A DNA stretch of 64,000 nt from CAKSUT01 sp045542335 (GCA_045542335.1 JAZQKV010000049.1:1-64000); one strand, 5' to 3'. Positions 39,597-49,056 are shown, numbered from the stretch's first letter. The notes: generated by a model not told the origin, from the sequence alone. A program made the numbers and translations.

Positions 39597-42212
39597 ATGT
39601 CAAATAAAGTTATTTCTGTTGCGTTATGCTTTGTAATGCTGTTCTCACTATGTTCAATAACTGTGTCCGCCGCTTCTACATATTATTATTTGTATAACGT
39701 AAGTAATGTATCTGCCAATTCGAGTAATACCGAAAGCAATTTTTCAAAGTACTGGGAATATTGGTCACAGGGGGGATCCATGTATTCAGGAATGCGAGAT
39801 TATGGTTGCAGAGTTGTTGCACAGTCAAAGCTTTTGGTTGAATGCGGTGCTGCTTCTTCAAATGTTGATATTTTTAACCCTGACGTGTATTTTGAATGGG
39901 CTAACACTACAAAATATTTTGAATATTTTGACACAGGCAGTATGTATGAGCAAACACAGTATGGTGGTTCAGGTGCCGCAGCTGTTGAATTTGCCAATAG
40001 TAATGGAATAAACTTAAAAAAAGAAGGTTCGGTTGCATTGTCAGGAACTAACAGTGTTGAAGACGCAGAGTTAGTAATGGAATATATCAATGCTGGTTAT
40101 TATATAATCCTTTCTTGCACTGCTCATCAAGCCTATGTTGGTCGTGAAGCTTCATTAAATGCAGGAACACCAATAGTTTTGAATTCATGGACTGGGTATT
40201 CTTATAGAAATAAGAATAACATATATTTAAACAACTATAACGATTCATATTCAACAAGTAAGTATACAGCTTTTATATATTTTTCAAGTGACAATACTCC
40301 CATAATTTCTCCCGACGGCTACCTCTACAAAAGCCTTGATAATGACACAAGCAATCCGTCATTTCCCGGAAAATGGATAAGAGAATCAGATTCTACCGGA
40401 AGTGAATTGATTGGTAGTATCCCATATGGTGAATATGCCGTTGTTACAAAATATAATTCCGGAAGAAAATGGGCGTATGTGAACTATAAAGGTGTTGAGG
40501 GATGGACTATGCTCGATGAAGAGCTTTTCCCCTACCAAGGTTTGTACACCTGTCCTATAGTGACATTCAACTCAAATGGTGGAAGTGTTTCGACAAGTGA
40601 TAAAAAGGTTTATATAAATACGCCATATGGCACACTTCCCACTCCAACACGAACAGGTTATACCTTCGACGGCTGGTATACCTCGGCAAGTGGAGGAACA
40701 CTGGTTACCGCTTCAACAAATGTTACGTTGACAGGAAATCAAATGCTTTATGCTCATTGGAATCAAAGTTATTATACAGTATCGTATGATGCCAATGGTG
40801 GCAGTGGTGCACCGGAGAGCCAAACAGGTACAGCTGGAAGTTTCATATTCATTAGTGGTACAATTCCGGAAAGATTTCTGTACAATTTTTGTGGGTGGTA
40901 TGGTGATTACTGGGATGCGAGTACATACTATTCACCAGGTGATGAATATTATGGTGATAACATAACATTGTATGCACTTTGGGAAGCACCACAATCATAC
41001 ATAGCTTGTGGTGTAGAAAAGAATTCTTATTATGTACCATATCCTAGCCAAAAACGTTACTATTTGATAGAACCAACTTATGATGGTAAATATGTATTTG
41101 AATCCAAGGGCTCTTACGATACTGTTGCAAGGCTTTACGATTCTGGGGGCAACCTTTTAGCCTCGAATGATGATGGCGGAGATAATTATAATTTCAAGCT
41201 TGAATATGACAGTTTTGAAGCTGATAAAACATATTATCTTCAGTATTGGTTTTACGATACAACTCTTAAAGGAAGTTTTTCTGTTGAAAGCTACAAACCG
41301 TATGTTATAAGTTATGATGCAAATGGAGGAACAGGAGTACCTGAAAATCAAACAAAAAAGCATAGAGTAGATGTAACACTTAGTACCGTAATACCTGTAA
41401 AAACGGGCTACACCTTCAAGGGATGGTCAACAAGCAGTACGGGAAATGTTGTTTATGCAGCAGGTGCAACTTATTCGGCAAATTCAGATGTTACACTTTA
41501 TGCCGTTTGGGATGAGCACATTCCCGGCGTCCCTACTTTAAACATAAATAAAACAAATGCATATAACAATGAAGCAATTACGTTTACGTGGAATGATGTT
41601 CAATATCGAGATTACTTCGAGTTTTTTATTGTTAATGCTGATACCGATGAAAGATTATATGTGGATTGGAACGTCTACGATACAACGTATACTTATACCG
41701 TAACAACACCCGGAAACTATTATGCCTACATAGCTGCAATAAATGATGACCTCAGGGACGGCGGTCATTACTTCACCCATGGCAATCGTGTATATTTCAC
41801 GATTTATGACCGACCTACATATACCATTACATATGATGCCAACGGCGGAACAGGTGTGCCTGCAAGTCAAACCAAGTCATATGATATTGATTTAACGCTT
41901 TCTGCTATAGAGCCAATAAGAGATGGATATATATTCAAAGGTTGGGCAACAAGCAAATCGGGAAGTGTTGTTTATACCCCGGGAGAAATCTACACAACAA
42001 ACAGCGAAATAACGTTATATGCTTGTTGGACACTTTGTGGAGATATATACAACGACGGAAAAATTGACATACAAGATATGAAGTCTCTCGCTGCTTTTTT
42101 ATCAAACGAGCAAGCTTCAATTCATGCGCTTGCTTCCGACCTCAATGCCGACGGCAAAATAACCCTGCATGACCTACGCATTCTATTTAAAAAGCTTGCA
42201 TCAGGAGAATGA
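39597..42212 (+). CDS. Secreted multidomain protein: C39-like peptidase, SH3-like, InlB-type repeats, dockerin
   Basis: Encodes 871 residues. Signal peptide ~1-25. Residues ~45-225 look like a papain-fold C39-like peptidase, with Cys71 (DYGCRVVAQ), His177 (TAHQAYVG) and Asn196 (LNSWTGYS). An SH3b-like module follows (~232-305). Four InlB/Listeria-Bacteroides-type repeats, each with Y(D)ANGG...F.GW...LYA.W, lie near 318-390, 395-463, 570-637 and 742-808. A PPC-like beta domain (~467-565) and an FN3-like domain (~640-740) are between them. The last ~58 residues are a dockerin type I (GDIYNDGKIDIQD and SDLNADGKITLHD). It is exported and probably attached through a cohesin or the wall. Peptidase activity is inferred from three residues. 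Confidence 0.85.
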   Translation: MSNKVISVALCFVMLFSLCSITVSAASTYYYLYNVSNVSANSSNTESNFSKYWEYWSQGGSMYSGMRDYGCRVVAQSKLLVECGAASSNVDIFNPDVYFEWANTTKYFEYFDTGSMYEQTQYGGSGAAAVEFANSNGINLKKEGSVALSGTNSVEDAELVMEYINAGYYIILSCTAHQAYVGREASLNAGTPIVLNSWTGYSYRNKNNIYLNNYNDSYSTSKYTAFIYFSSDNTPIISPDGYLYKSLDNDTSNPSFPGKWIRESDSTGSELIGSIPYGEYAVVTKYNSGRKWAYVNYKGVEGWTMLDEELFPYQGLYTCPIVTFNSNGGSVSTSDKKVYINTPYGTLPTPTRTGYTFDGWYTSASGGTLVTASTNVTLTGNQMLYAHWNQSYYTVSYDANGGSGAPESQTGTAGSFIFISGTIPERFLYNFCGWYGDYWDASTYYSPGDEYYGDNITLYALWEAPQSYIACGVEKNSYYVPYPSQKRYYLIEPTYDGKYVFESKGSYDTVARLYDSGGNLLASNDDGGDNYNFKLEYDSFEADKTYYLQYWFYDTTLKGSFSVESYKPYVISYDANGGTGVPENQTKKHRVDVTLSTVIPVKTGYTFKGWSTSSTGNVVYAAGATYSANSDVTLYAVWDEHIPGVPTLNINKTNAYNNEAITFTWNDVQYRDYFEFFIVNADTDERLYVDWNVYDTTYTYTVTTPGNYYAYIAAINDDLRDGGHYFTHGNRVYFTIYDRPTYTITYDANGGTGVPASQTKSYDIDLTLSAIEPIRDGYIFKGWATSKSGSVVYTPGEIYTTNSEITLYACWTLCGDIYNDGKIDIQDMKSLAAFLSNEQASIHALASDLNADGKITLHDLRILFKKLASGE

Positions 42213-42219
42213 ATAAAAT

Positions 42220-42258
42220 AATGGTAAGTGTCCCCATATTGGCGGTACACTTACCATT
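42220..42258 (+). terminator. Intrinsic terminator of the accessory locus
   Basis: A perfect 12-bp stem, AATGGTAAGTGT / ACACTTACCATT, with a 15-nt loop. The T-run is poor (ACTTTG). Confidence 0.6.
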
Positions 42259-42294
42259 ACTTTGTAAATTTTTATGCATATTTCCCCAATATTC

Positions 42295-42323
42295 TTGACA
42301 ATCCTCCATTTTTCTGCTATCAT
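42295..42323 (+). promoter_or_regulatory. Promoter for comEC
   Basis: TTGACA (42295-42300) and TATCAT (42318-42323) are 17 bp apart. Confidence 0.65.
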
Positions 42324-42356
42324 AAACCAAAATAAAAAGAGAAAAGGAGAAGCACC

Positions 42357-44783
42357 GTGTCATATATCCCCGTATTGAAGCGTCCATTGATGATTGTTGC
42401 AATTCTCACGGTTGCTTTTGACCTGCTTGTCCTCTCTTTGCCGTTTGAAGCCTCCGAAATAATAGTAATTATGATGGCAATTGCACTTGTGGCTTCATGC
42501 CTTACCACCGCTTTTCTTTGCAAAATTTCATATAAAAATCAAAACGCCGCCAAATTGAAGGAGCCTGTGTGTGGATTAACCCTGTGCCTCGTTTTTCTGA
42601 CGGCGTTTTCTTTTTATGCAACGATAGTCAGATATAACGTGCAAGTTCCGGCGGAAAATTTTCTCCGGGAATATGCTGATACAGATGTTGTGGTGGATTT
42701 CACCGGCGAAATCACGGAAAAACAAACAGGTATCAATTATGCAAATTATACCATTGAGCTTTCCGAACCTGTTAAATTAAAAGCGAAAATGCTTGTCTTT
42801 GGCTCGGAGTTTTCAGATGTCGGCGATTTTGTAAAGGGTTCTGCAACAGTTGCACGCCCCCAAAGCGTCACTTCAAGAGGTTTTGAGGAACAAAGAAATC
42901 TTATGGCTGACGGGATTTTTGTAAAGCTTGAAGCAAAATCAATTCCCAAACCTGTTGGAAGACGCAAGCAGACACCTGTGGAGGTTCTGCGCACGCGTGT
43001 TGACAGAGAAATTCTCAGATATGTCGGAAACGGCAACAATCTCGATATATATGCTCTTTCCAAAGGGCTTGTTATGGGCGATAAATCCGATATACCTGCC
43101 GATATGTCCGAGGATTTCAAACGTTGCGGAATTTCGCATATTCTCACAGTTTCGGGACTGCATTTTAGTATTATTGCGGCTTTTCTTGGGTTGCTTCTCG
43201 GAAAGCTTAAATGCCCAAAAGCTTTGAATGCGGCAATTGTAATTTGCTTTTGCTTCGGATTCATGGCGTTTTCAGGCTTTGGAACTCCTGTTATAAGAAG
43301 CGGAATAATGGCAGCAATGCTCGGCATGGCAACGCTTTTACACAGAAAAACTGACGGACTTACGTCACTTTGCGCTGCTGCAATTATTGTTTGTGTCGTG
43401 TCGCCATATTCGGTTTTTGATGTGGGTGCGGCTCTTTCTTTTCTTGCCACAGCAGGAATACTTGTGAGCTCGGGGCTTTCTTCTGTGTGCGCAAGATTTG
43501 CCCACAAAATTTTTAAGTGCAGCAAAACAGGGTTTGTCCTTGCAAAATCATTGGGGTATATTGCTTGCGCAATGGTGGTTTCGGCAAGTGCTTGCGCTTT
43601 TACACTTTGTATTACGGTGCCGTCGTTCGGAAAAATTTCAACACTTTCAATTGTGGCAAATCTTATTACAGGTCCGGTTGTCACGGTTATGCTTTTGCTT
43701 CTTGTTGTTATTTGCACGCTTTCGCTTGTTCCGCTTCATATTTGCTCGGTTGTTTGTTCTGTCTGCGGAATTTTAGTCAAGCTTGCGGCGAAATATCTCT
43801 CGGCAGTGTCAAAAATGCTGTCCGATGCGAGATTTGCAGAGGTTGCGGTGCCGGAGAACACGGCATTGCTTGTGATACTTGGAGTAATCACGGGGATTAT
43901 TATGCTTTCCACGGCTTTTTTACCAAGGAAAAAGCTGGTTGCTCCGAGTGTTTGCTTGGTTGCAATCTATGTTTTATGTATAGGTGTGTCAGTCTTTTCG
44001 GCGACTTGGGAGTTTGCAAGACCCAAAATTCTTGTTTCATATGACAATAACGGCGCATATCTTTCCATAAGATGCCCCGAAGACAAACGGCTTGAAAATG
44101 TCACCTATACTTATGTTTCAGCAGGTGCAAAAAACGCTTTGCACTTTTCAAAATTTACGGATATTTGCGATGAGATCACGGGTAAAAACGTATATGTTGT
44201 TGCGCCAAGAGGGGACTTTCTTGCCAGTCGTGAGTTGCGATGTATAACCGAGTTCGAGGAAAAATACGGAATTTCAAAGCTCTTTTTGCCGGAAAGGCAA
44301 AATGAACAGTATGAAAAGCTTGCGGAATATCTTTCTGAAGCAGAGATTTCATTTGAATATTATTCAGAAAATCAATTGATTTTCAGTGAGTTTCGTCTTG
44401 ACTTTACACCCGAAGATGATGGATATAATGTTCTTGTGAGCGAGCTTGACGGGAGTGTTGCAACGCCAAAGCTTCTCTTTTGCGATACAGACAGATATGG
44501 TGCGCATATTGCCGGAAAAATCAGGGGTGTTAACGGCGAGAATATTTCGGACATGATTGTCAGCGATGCAAGAATCCCGATTTATATTCACTCTGCAAAA
44601 AGACAGACAAAGGATTTTGAAGGGGTGCTTTCTCAAAGACAAAATGTTCATATAATGAAGCTCAAAACAGAATATGGAATAGCAATGGAAAGTAATTTGC
44701 CCAAAACGGAGTATTTCGGAAAGTCGGGACTTTCGCTATGGGATTATTTACAAAATACCCTTGAAATAACACCGCTTCGGTGA
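42357..44783 (+). CDS. comEC: ComEC/Rec2 family DNA uptake channel with degenerate C-terminal domain
   Basis: Encodes 808 residues. The order is N-terminal membrane helices, an external OB-like domain (~95-205), the Competence channel domain (~230-520; GISHILTVSGLHFSII is diagnostic) and a C-terminal ~260-residue domain at the metallo-beta-lactamase position. That last domain lacks any HxHxDH motif, though LLFCDTD and NVLVSELDG retain the fold's outline. ComEC passes single-stranded DNA into the cell during transformation. The C-terminal nuclease part is probably inactive here. Start is GTG at 42357, with AAAGGAG upstream. Confidence 0.9.
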   Translation: MSYIPVLKRPLMIVAILTVAFDLLVLSLPFEASEIIVIMMAIALVASCLTTAFLCKISYKNQNAAKLKEPVCGLTLCLVFLTAFSFYATIVRYNVQVPAENFLREYADTDVVVDFTGEITEKQTGINYANYTIELSEPVKLKAKMLVFGSEFSDVGDFVKGSATVARPQSVTSRGFEEQRNLMADGIFVKLEAKSIPKPVGRRKQTPVEVLRTRVDREILRYVGNGNNLDIYALSKGLVMGDKSDIPADMSEDFKRCGISHILTVSGLHFSIIAAFLGLLLGKLKCPKALNAAIVICFCFGFMAFSGFGTPVIRSGIMAAMLGMATLLHRKTDGLTSLCAAAIIVCVVSPYSVFDVGAALSFLATAGILVSSGLSSVCARFAHKIFKCSKTGFVLAKSLGYIACAMVVSASACAFTLCITVPSFGKISTLSIVANLITGPVVTVMLLLLVVICTLSLVPLHICSVVCSVCGILVKLAAKYLSAVSKMLSDARFAEVAVPENTALLVILGVITGIIMLSTAFLPRKKLVAPSVCLVAIYVLCIGVSVFSATWEFARPKILVSYDNNGAYLSIRCPEDKRLENVTYTYVSAGAKNALHFSKFTDICDEITGKNVYVVAPRGDFLASRELRCITEFEEKYGISKLFLPERQNEQYEKLAEYLSEAEISFEYYSENQLIFSEFRLDFTPEDDGYNVLVSELDGSVATPKLLFCDTDRYGAHIAGKIRGVNGENISDMIVSDARIPIYIHSAKRQTKDFEGVLSQRQNVHIMKLKTEYGIAMESNLPKTEYFGKSGLSLWDYLQNTLEITPLR

Positions 44784-44842
44784 TAGAATGAATCAGGTAA
44801 GCTTATTTAAAAGCTTTTGATTTGCTAAGGAGGAAAATAATC

Positions 44843-45646
44843 GTGCTCAAAATACTTTCAATCGGAAACAGTTTTTCACAAGATGCACAGACACGCTTTT
44901 ATGACCTTGCAACAAGTGCAGGCTTTGAACTTCGCACCGTGAATCTCTATATAGGCGGTTGTTCTCTTGAAAGGCACTACAATAACATGATGTCTGAAAC
45001 GTCTGAAACTCATGGGCTTTGCGATTATACGATTCAGGAAAACGGAAAAATGACAACCGTAAAAACCACTCTCAAGGCAGGGCTTCTCATGGACGATTGG
45101 GATATTATAACTCTTCAGCAGGTCAGCGGTCTTAGCGGAGAACCCGAAACATACAATCCTTACCTTGAGGAGCTTTCCGCATATGTGAAAAAGCTTTGTC
45201 CCAATGCAAAGCAGTATATTCACCAGACCTGGGCATATGAAAAAGGCTCGGGACACGGTGATTTTCCCAAATATGATTGTGACCAGGATAAGATGCACGC
45301 TGCCCTTGTTGATGCATATGCAAAAGCGGCTGATTGCATAGGTGCGGCGGGAATTATTCCCTGCGGCGAAATCATTGCTGAGCTTCGCAAATACGATGCG
45401 TTTGACGTTGAAAAAGGTGGGGAAAGTCTTTGCCGTGACGGTTTCCATATGAACCTTGTTTATGGAAGATATGCAAATGCCGCAACATGGTTTGAGTGTC
45501 TTCTTGGCGGAAATATTTATGATGCTCCATATTTGCCGGAAAGCACTATCAAGGATGCTGAGGGTAAGACAGTGTGGCTCGACGGCTTTTGCGAAAAAAT
45601 AGAGCTTATCAAAAAGGTTGTACATGAACATTTTGCGAAACAATAA
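44843..45646 (+). CDS. DUF4886 domain-containing protein, SGNH-hydrolase-like
   Basis: Encodes 267 residues. The opening LKILSIGNSFSQDAQ has the SGNH block I pattern (GNS), IITLQQVSG follows, and DGFHMN near the C-terminus gives the catalytic D-x-x-H, as in DUF4886 proteins. An esterase or deacetylase acting on decorated sugars is the usual suspicion. No signal peptide. Start is GTG at 44843, after AAGGAGG. Its end overlaps the next ORF by ~23 nt. Confidence 0.85.
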   Translation: MLKILSIGNSFSQDAQTRFYDLATSAGFELRTVNLYIGGCSLERHYNNMMSETSETHGLCDYTIQENGKMTTVKTTLKAGLLMDDWDIITLQQVSGLSGEPETYNPYLEELSAYVKKLCPNAKQYIHQTWAYEKGSGHGDFPKYDCDQDKMHAALVDAYAKAADCIGAAGIIPCGEIIAELRKYDAFDVEKGGESLCRDGFHMNLVYGRYANAATWFECLLGGNIYDAPYLPESTIKDAEGKTVWLDGFCEKIELIKKVVHEHFAKQ

Positions 45647-46166
45647 AGTAAAAGGCGCAAAATTGTCAAGAGTTGCAGGAATGGCGGCTTGTTTTTTGCT
45701 TGCTCTTTTTGCAACTTTTTATTTGTGGAGCATTTTTCCGGTGTCGGACGATGAACAAAGGCTTGAATTTCACGAAAAAAAGATCCGGGAGCTTCTTGAT
45801 GTGTTTGGTGAGTGCGAGGTTTTCTTTGCAGGGAACAGCTTGCAAATTGAATATGATGCTTATAAATCGGAAAAAATATCGGACAAGGAGCTTATAAACA
45901 AGCTTCGGGCTGATAATCCTGAATATGATGACAAGGAGCTTGTTGCGTATTACGCTGTTTACAGTGCATTTATGTATCTGTCTGAAAGAAGTGTCGGAGA
46001 AAGAGTGGTTGAAATTGACTGCCGTGTTTGCACGGCTGATGGCTCTGAAGCTACGCTTGTTTGTCAGACAAGGGAGGAGTTTCAGTTGGCATATATAAAA
46101 AGCCGTTCCAAAACTTCAAGAAATGCGGCACTTATTCAATGCGTTTATCACGGAATACGGTCATGA
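45624..46166 (+). CDS. Hypothetical single-pass membrane protein
   Basis: Encodes ~180 residues; family not recognised. One membrane helix lies at ~20-40 (MAACFLLALFATFYLW), then a mixed domain with a CRVCTADG segment. It overlaps the DUF4886 gene end. The start is uncertain: a TTG at 45618 and an ATG at 45681 are alternatives, and no strong ribosome site is visible. Confidence 0.5.
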   Translation: MNILRNNKVKGAKLSRVAGMAACFLLALFATFYLWSIFPVSDDEQRLEFHEKKIRELLDVFGECEVFFAGNSLQIEYDAYKSEKISDKELINKLRADNPEYDDKELVAYYAVYSAFMYLSERSVGERVVEIDCRVCTADGSEATLVCQTREEFQLAYIKSRSKTSRNAALIQCVYHGIRS

Positions 46167-46217
46167 TTTATGGTTTTGATTGAAGGTTTGGGTAAAACCA
46201 TTTTTTACATAACGGCA

Positions 46218-46246
46218 TTGATTTTTTAAGATTTTCGGCGTATAAT
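46218..46246 (+). promoter_or_regulatory. Promoter for the DtxR-type regulator
   Basis: TTGATT (46218-46223) and TATAAT (46241-46246) are 17 bp apart. A G+C-rich hairpin (GCGTGG / CCACGC) around 46258-46280 lies in the leader. Confidence 0.65.
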
Positions 46247-46336
46247 TAAAACGAGGGGCGTGGGGGAGAAGCTCCACGCTGTGATTTGAATTTAACTCCG
46301 GGATGCGGTATGTGGAAAGGGATGGTGTGCGAAAAA

Positions 46337-46711
46337 ATGAAAATACTTGAAGCAGGCGAGAATTATCTTGAAACGATACTTGTGCTGAGCAAAAAGCTTT
46401 CTCATGTCCGTTCGATAGATATTGTCAATGAGCTTGAATATTCAAAACCCACCGTCAGCGTTGCCATGAAGCACCTGCGTGAGGACGGATATATTGAAGT
46501 TGATGCCGACGGATATATAACACTTCTTCCCAAAGGACTTGAAATTGCCGAGCGCACTTATGAAAAGCACGAGGTGGTATCGAGTTTTCTCATGTCCATG
46601 GGTGTGAGCCGCGAAACCGCCCTTGCGGATGCGTGCAAAATTGAGCATGACATAAGCGACGAAACCTTTGAATGCATGAAAAAGTATTATTCCGAGCATA
46701 AGAGCAAATAA
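46337..46711 (+). CDS. DtxR/MntR-type metal-dependent transcriptional regulator, short form
   Basis: Encodes ~124 residues. The winged helix (ENYLETILVLSKKLSHVRSI, shown in full, then SKPTVSVAMKHLREDGYI) matches MntR-type regulators, and the C-terminal half holds candidate metal ligands (KIEHDIS, MKKYYSEH). It lacks the SH3 domain of DtxR, as MntR does. Starts at 46286, 46310 and 46322 are in frame; I prefer 46337 because the family begins there. Metal and targets unknown; no manganese or iron transporter is adjacent. Confidence 0.83.
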   Translation: MKILEAGENYLETILVLSKKLSHVRSIDIVNELEYSKPTVSVAMKHLREDGYIEVDADGYITLLPKGLEIAERTYEKHEVVSSFLMSMGVSRETALADACKIEHDISDETFECMKKYYSEHKSK

Positions 46712-46765
46712 GACTAAAGCGTTTGTTAAGAAAATGTAAAAGCCTTGCTTTTTTTAAAAAAGCTC

Positions 46766-46794
46766 TTGACAAAACGGAAAAACAGGTGTATAAT
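46766..46794 (+). promoter_or_regulatory. Promoter of the T-box leader
   Basis: TTGACA (46766-46771) and TATAAT (46789-46794) are 17 bp apart; start expected near 46801. Confidence 0.85.
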
Positions 46795-46800
46795 CGCTTT

Positions 46801-47152
46801 AGTTAGTTAAAGTCCGGAGGTTTTCCGTCGGACAAAAATAAATGCGTTGAGCGAAAAGAAGTAACCTCGAAACGTCATTTTCAGAGAGCCGTCGGTTGGT
46901 GAAAGGCGGTAGTGACCTTGCGGTGAATACATTTCGTAAGCAGCACACCAAACGGCATTGTTTCGTGATCGGAAACGCAGATGCCCAGTAGGCTGTGACG
47001 GGTTCGTCCGTTATAACGATAAAGTATAAATGAGACAGTTGCAAATGTCTTTGAGTACTTGATGAGGCCGATTTCCGTGAGGGAACGGTAAAACTGAGGT
47101 GGTACAGCGATTTATTCGCCCTCTGATTTTAATCAATCGGAGGGTGTTTTTT
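46801..47152 (+). ncRNA. T-box leader, predicted tyrosine (UAC) specifier
   Basis: The stem I landmarks AGAGAGCC and GGTTGGTG (46883-46901) are present. The specifier loop is closed by GCGAAA (46851-46856) with TTTCGT (46932-46937) and by ACC (46864-46866) with GGT (46922-46924). It holds AGTA on one side and GAA on the other, with TAC at 46928-46930 followed by A. The T-box AACTGAGGTGGTACAGCG is at 47092-47109, and the terminator CCCTCTGATT / AATCGGAGGG at 47119-47144 is followed by T. Uncharged tRNA-Tyr would stop termination and turn on the symporter gene. Confidence 0.9.
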
Positions 47153-47193
47153 ATTGCCATTGACACTCCCCGAACAAGAAAGGATTTGATTTT

Positions 47194-48762
47194 ATGGCAT
47201 TCACGATTATTCTAATGGTTGTTTTCTTTGCGGCAATGATAGGTGTTGGACTTTACTGCCGTAAACATTCCACAGACGTAAACGGTTTCGTTCTTGGCGG
47301 ACGTTCCGTTGGCCCTTGGCTCACAGCTTTTGCTTATGGTACGTCATATTTTTCTGCGGTTATTTTTGTTGGTTACGCAGGACAGTTCGGATGGAACTTT
47401 GGTATGGCTTCGACCTGGATAGGTCTTGGAAATGCGTTTATAGGCTCGCTTCTCCCGTGGGTGATTCTCGGCAGAAGAACAAGGGTTATGACACAGCATC
47501 TTGAAAGTAAAACAATGCCCGATTTCTTCGGAAAGAGATATGATTCAGAGGGACTTAAAATTGCGGCATCGTTTATAGTTTTCATCTTCCTTATTCCTTA
47601 CACCGCTTCGCTTTACAACGGTCTTTCAAGTCTTTTCAGCATTGCATTTGACCTTCCTTATTGGGTTGTAATTGTTGTTATGGCGGCTCTCACTTGTTTG
47701 TATGTGATTTTCGGCGGATATATGGCAACGGCAATCAACGATTTTATTCAGGGAATTATAATGCTTGTGGGAATTGTTGCTGTAATTGCGGCTGTGATTG
47801 TTGATAACGGCGGCTTTATGGCGGCTTATAACGGACTTGCGGTTATCCCAAACGAAACAATGACCGGAGCGTATGCTTCTTTCCTCGGCCCGAACCCCGA
47901 ATTCCTTTTCTTTGTTGTTATGCTTACATCTCTTGGTACATGGGGTCTTCCTCAGATGGTTGGAAAATTCTATTCCATCAAAAACGAGGAAGCTATTAAG
48001 AAAGGCACAATAATTTCCACTGTGTTTGCGATAATTGTTGCAGGCGGATGCTATTTCCTTGGTGGCTTCGGAAGACTTTATGCTGATGTTGTTAAGGTGA
48101 CTGAAAGTGGCTCTGTTCTTTTTGATAGCATTGTTCCCTCTATGCTTGCGGCTCTGAACAACGAAATTATCGTTGGTATTGTTATGGTTCTTGTCCTTGC
48201 GGCATCTATGTCAACCCTTTCTTCTCTTGTTCTCACTTCAAGCTCAACCCTTACGCTTGACTTTATTGCGACAAAAGTGAATAAGAATATGAGCGAAAAA
48301 ACAAAGCTTTTCACTTTGCGTGCATTTATCGTTTTCTTTGTTGCCATTTCCGCAGTTATTGCAATTCTTAAGGATGCATTCCCCGGATTTACGTTTATTG
48401 CGCAGATGATGGGTGTTTCGTGGGGAGCACTTGCAGGTGCATTTCTTGCTCCTTTCCTCTATGGTCTTTACTCCAAGAAGATTTCAAAGGCGGCTGTTGC
48501 AGTTTGCTTTGTATACGGTACTGTGGTTGAGATTGTTCAGCTCGCAATTACAATGGGATGGCTCACCGTTGACGGCGGCGTGCTTGGATTTGTGTTCAAA
48601 AACTCGCTCTACTCAGGTGTGTTTGCGATGTTAGGCGGACTTATCCTCGTTCCTGTTGTGAGCCTTATCACACCTAAGCTTTCCAAAGAAAAGGTTGAAC
48701 CCATGTTTGAATGTTACAACAAGGATGTTGTTGTACCCTTTAAGGATTCTCTTGGAAAATAA
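47194..48762 (+). CDS. Sodium:solute symporter (SSS family)
   Basis: Encodes 522 residues with ~13 membrane segments. The N-terminal YFSAVIFVGYAGQFGWNFG and the central GGYMATAINDFIQGIIML match SSS signature regions. It uses the sodium gradient to import a small solute. Because the only regulator in sight is the T-box, with a probable Tyr specifier, a role in tyrosine or aromatic amino-acid uptake is suggested. Sequence alone would have hinted at proline or pantothenate. It is monocistronic, with the strong terminator at 48776. Confidence 0.93.
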   Translation: MAFTIILMVVFFAAMIGVGLYCRKHSTDVNGFVLGGRSVGPWLTAFAYGTSYFSAVIFVGYAGQFGWNFGMASTWIGLGNAFIGSLLPWVILGRRTRVMTQHLESKTMPDFFGKRYDSEGLKIAASFIVFIFLIPYTASLYNGLSSLFSIAFDLPYWVVIVVMAALTCLYVIFGGYMATAINDFIQGIIMLVGIVAVIAAVIVDNGGFMAAYNGLAVIPNETMTGAYASFLGPNPEFLFFVVMLTSLGTWGLPQMVGKFYSIKNEEAIKKGTIISTVFAIIVAGGCYFLGGFGRLYADVVKVTESGSVLFDSIVPSMLAALNNEIIVGIVMVLVLAASMSTLSSLVLTSSSTLTLDFIATKVNKNMSEKTKLFTLRAFIVFFVAISAVIAILKDAFPGFTFIAQMMGVSWGALAGAFLAPFLYGLYSKKISKAAVAVCFVYGTVVEIVQLAITMGWLTVDGGVLGFVFKNSLYSGVFAMLGGLILVPVVSLITPKLSKEKVEPMFECYNKDVVVPFKDSLGK

Positions 48763-48775
48763 TATATAGCAAATA

Positions 48776-48818
48776 CACAAAACCGTTCTTGCAGTTTTTC
48801 GCAAGGACGGTTTTGTGT
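48776..48818 (+). terminator. Intrinsic terminator of the SSS symporter
   Basis: CACAAAACCGTTCTTGC pairs with GCAAGGACGGTTTTGTG with one mismatch around a short loop. Confidence 0.8.
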
Positions 48819-48998
48819 ATTACCACTGACGCTTTTAATTATCACTCAAGATAATTGATGTCAACCTTTAAAAGTGATTTTATGTAATACTCAAAATATT
48901 TCCGCAGATTAACGGTAAAAATCACGTTTCAATTCATATGATTATCAGAAAATTAACAATCATTAATATAAAAGCATATAAAATTTCAACTGAATATG

Positions 48999-49036
48999 CT
49001 ATACTGTAGGGTATCAGTATAGTTAGTCATACTATA
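48999..49036 (+). promoter_or_regulatory. Overlapping inverted repeats at a promoter
   Basis: CTATACTG (48999-49006) and CAGTATAG (49015-49022) are a perfect 8-bp inverted repeat. The second arm also partners ACTATA (49031-49036). TATACT at 49000-49005 is the likely -10. The repeated element may bind a regulator of the UPF0237-UPF0210 operon. Confidence 0.45.
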
Positions 49037-49056
49037 AAGGAAAGGAATTTTAAAAA

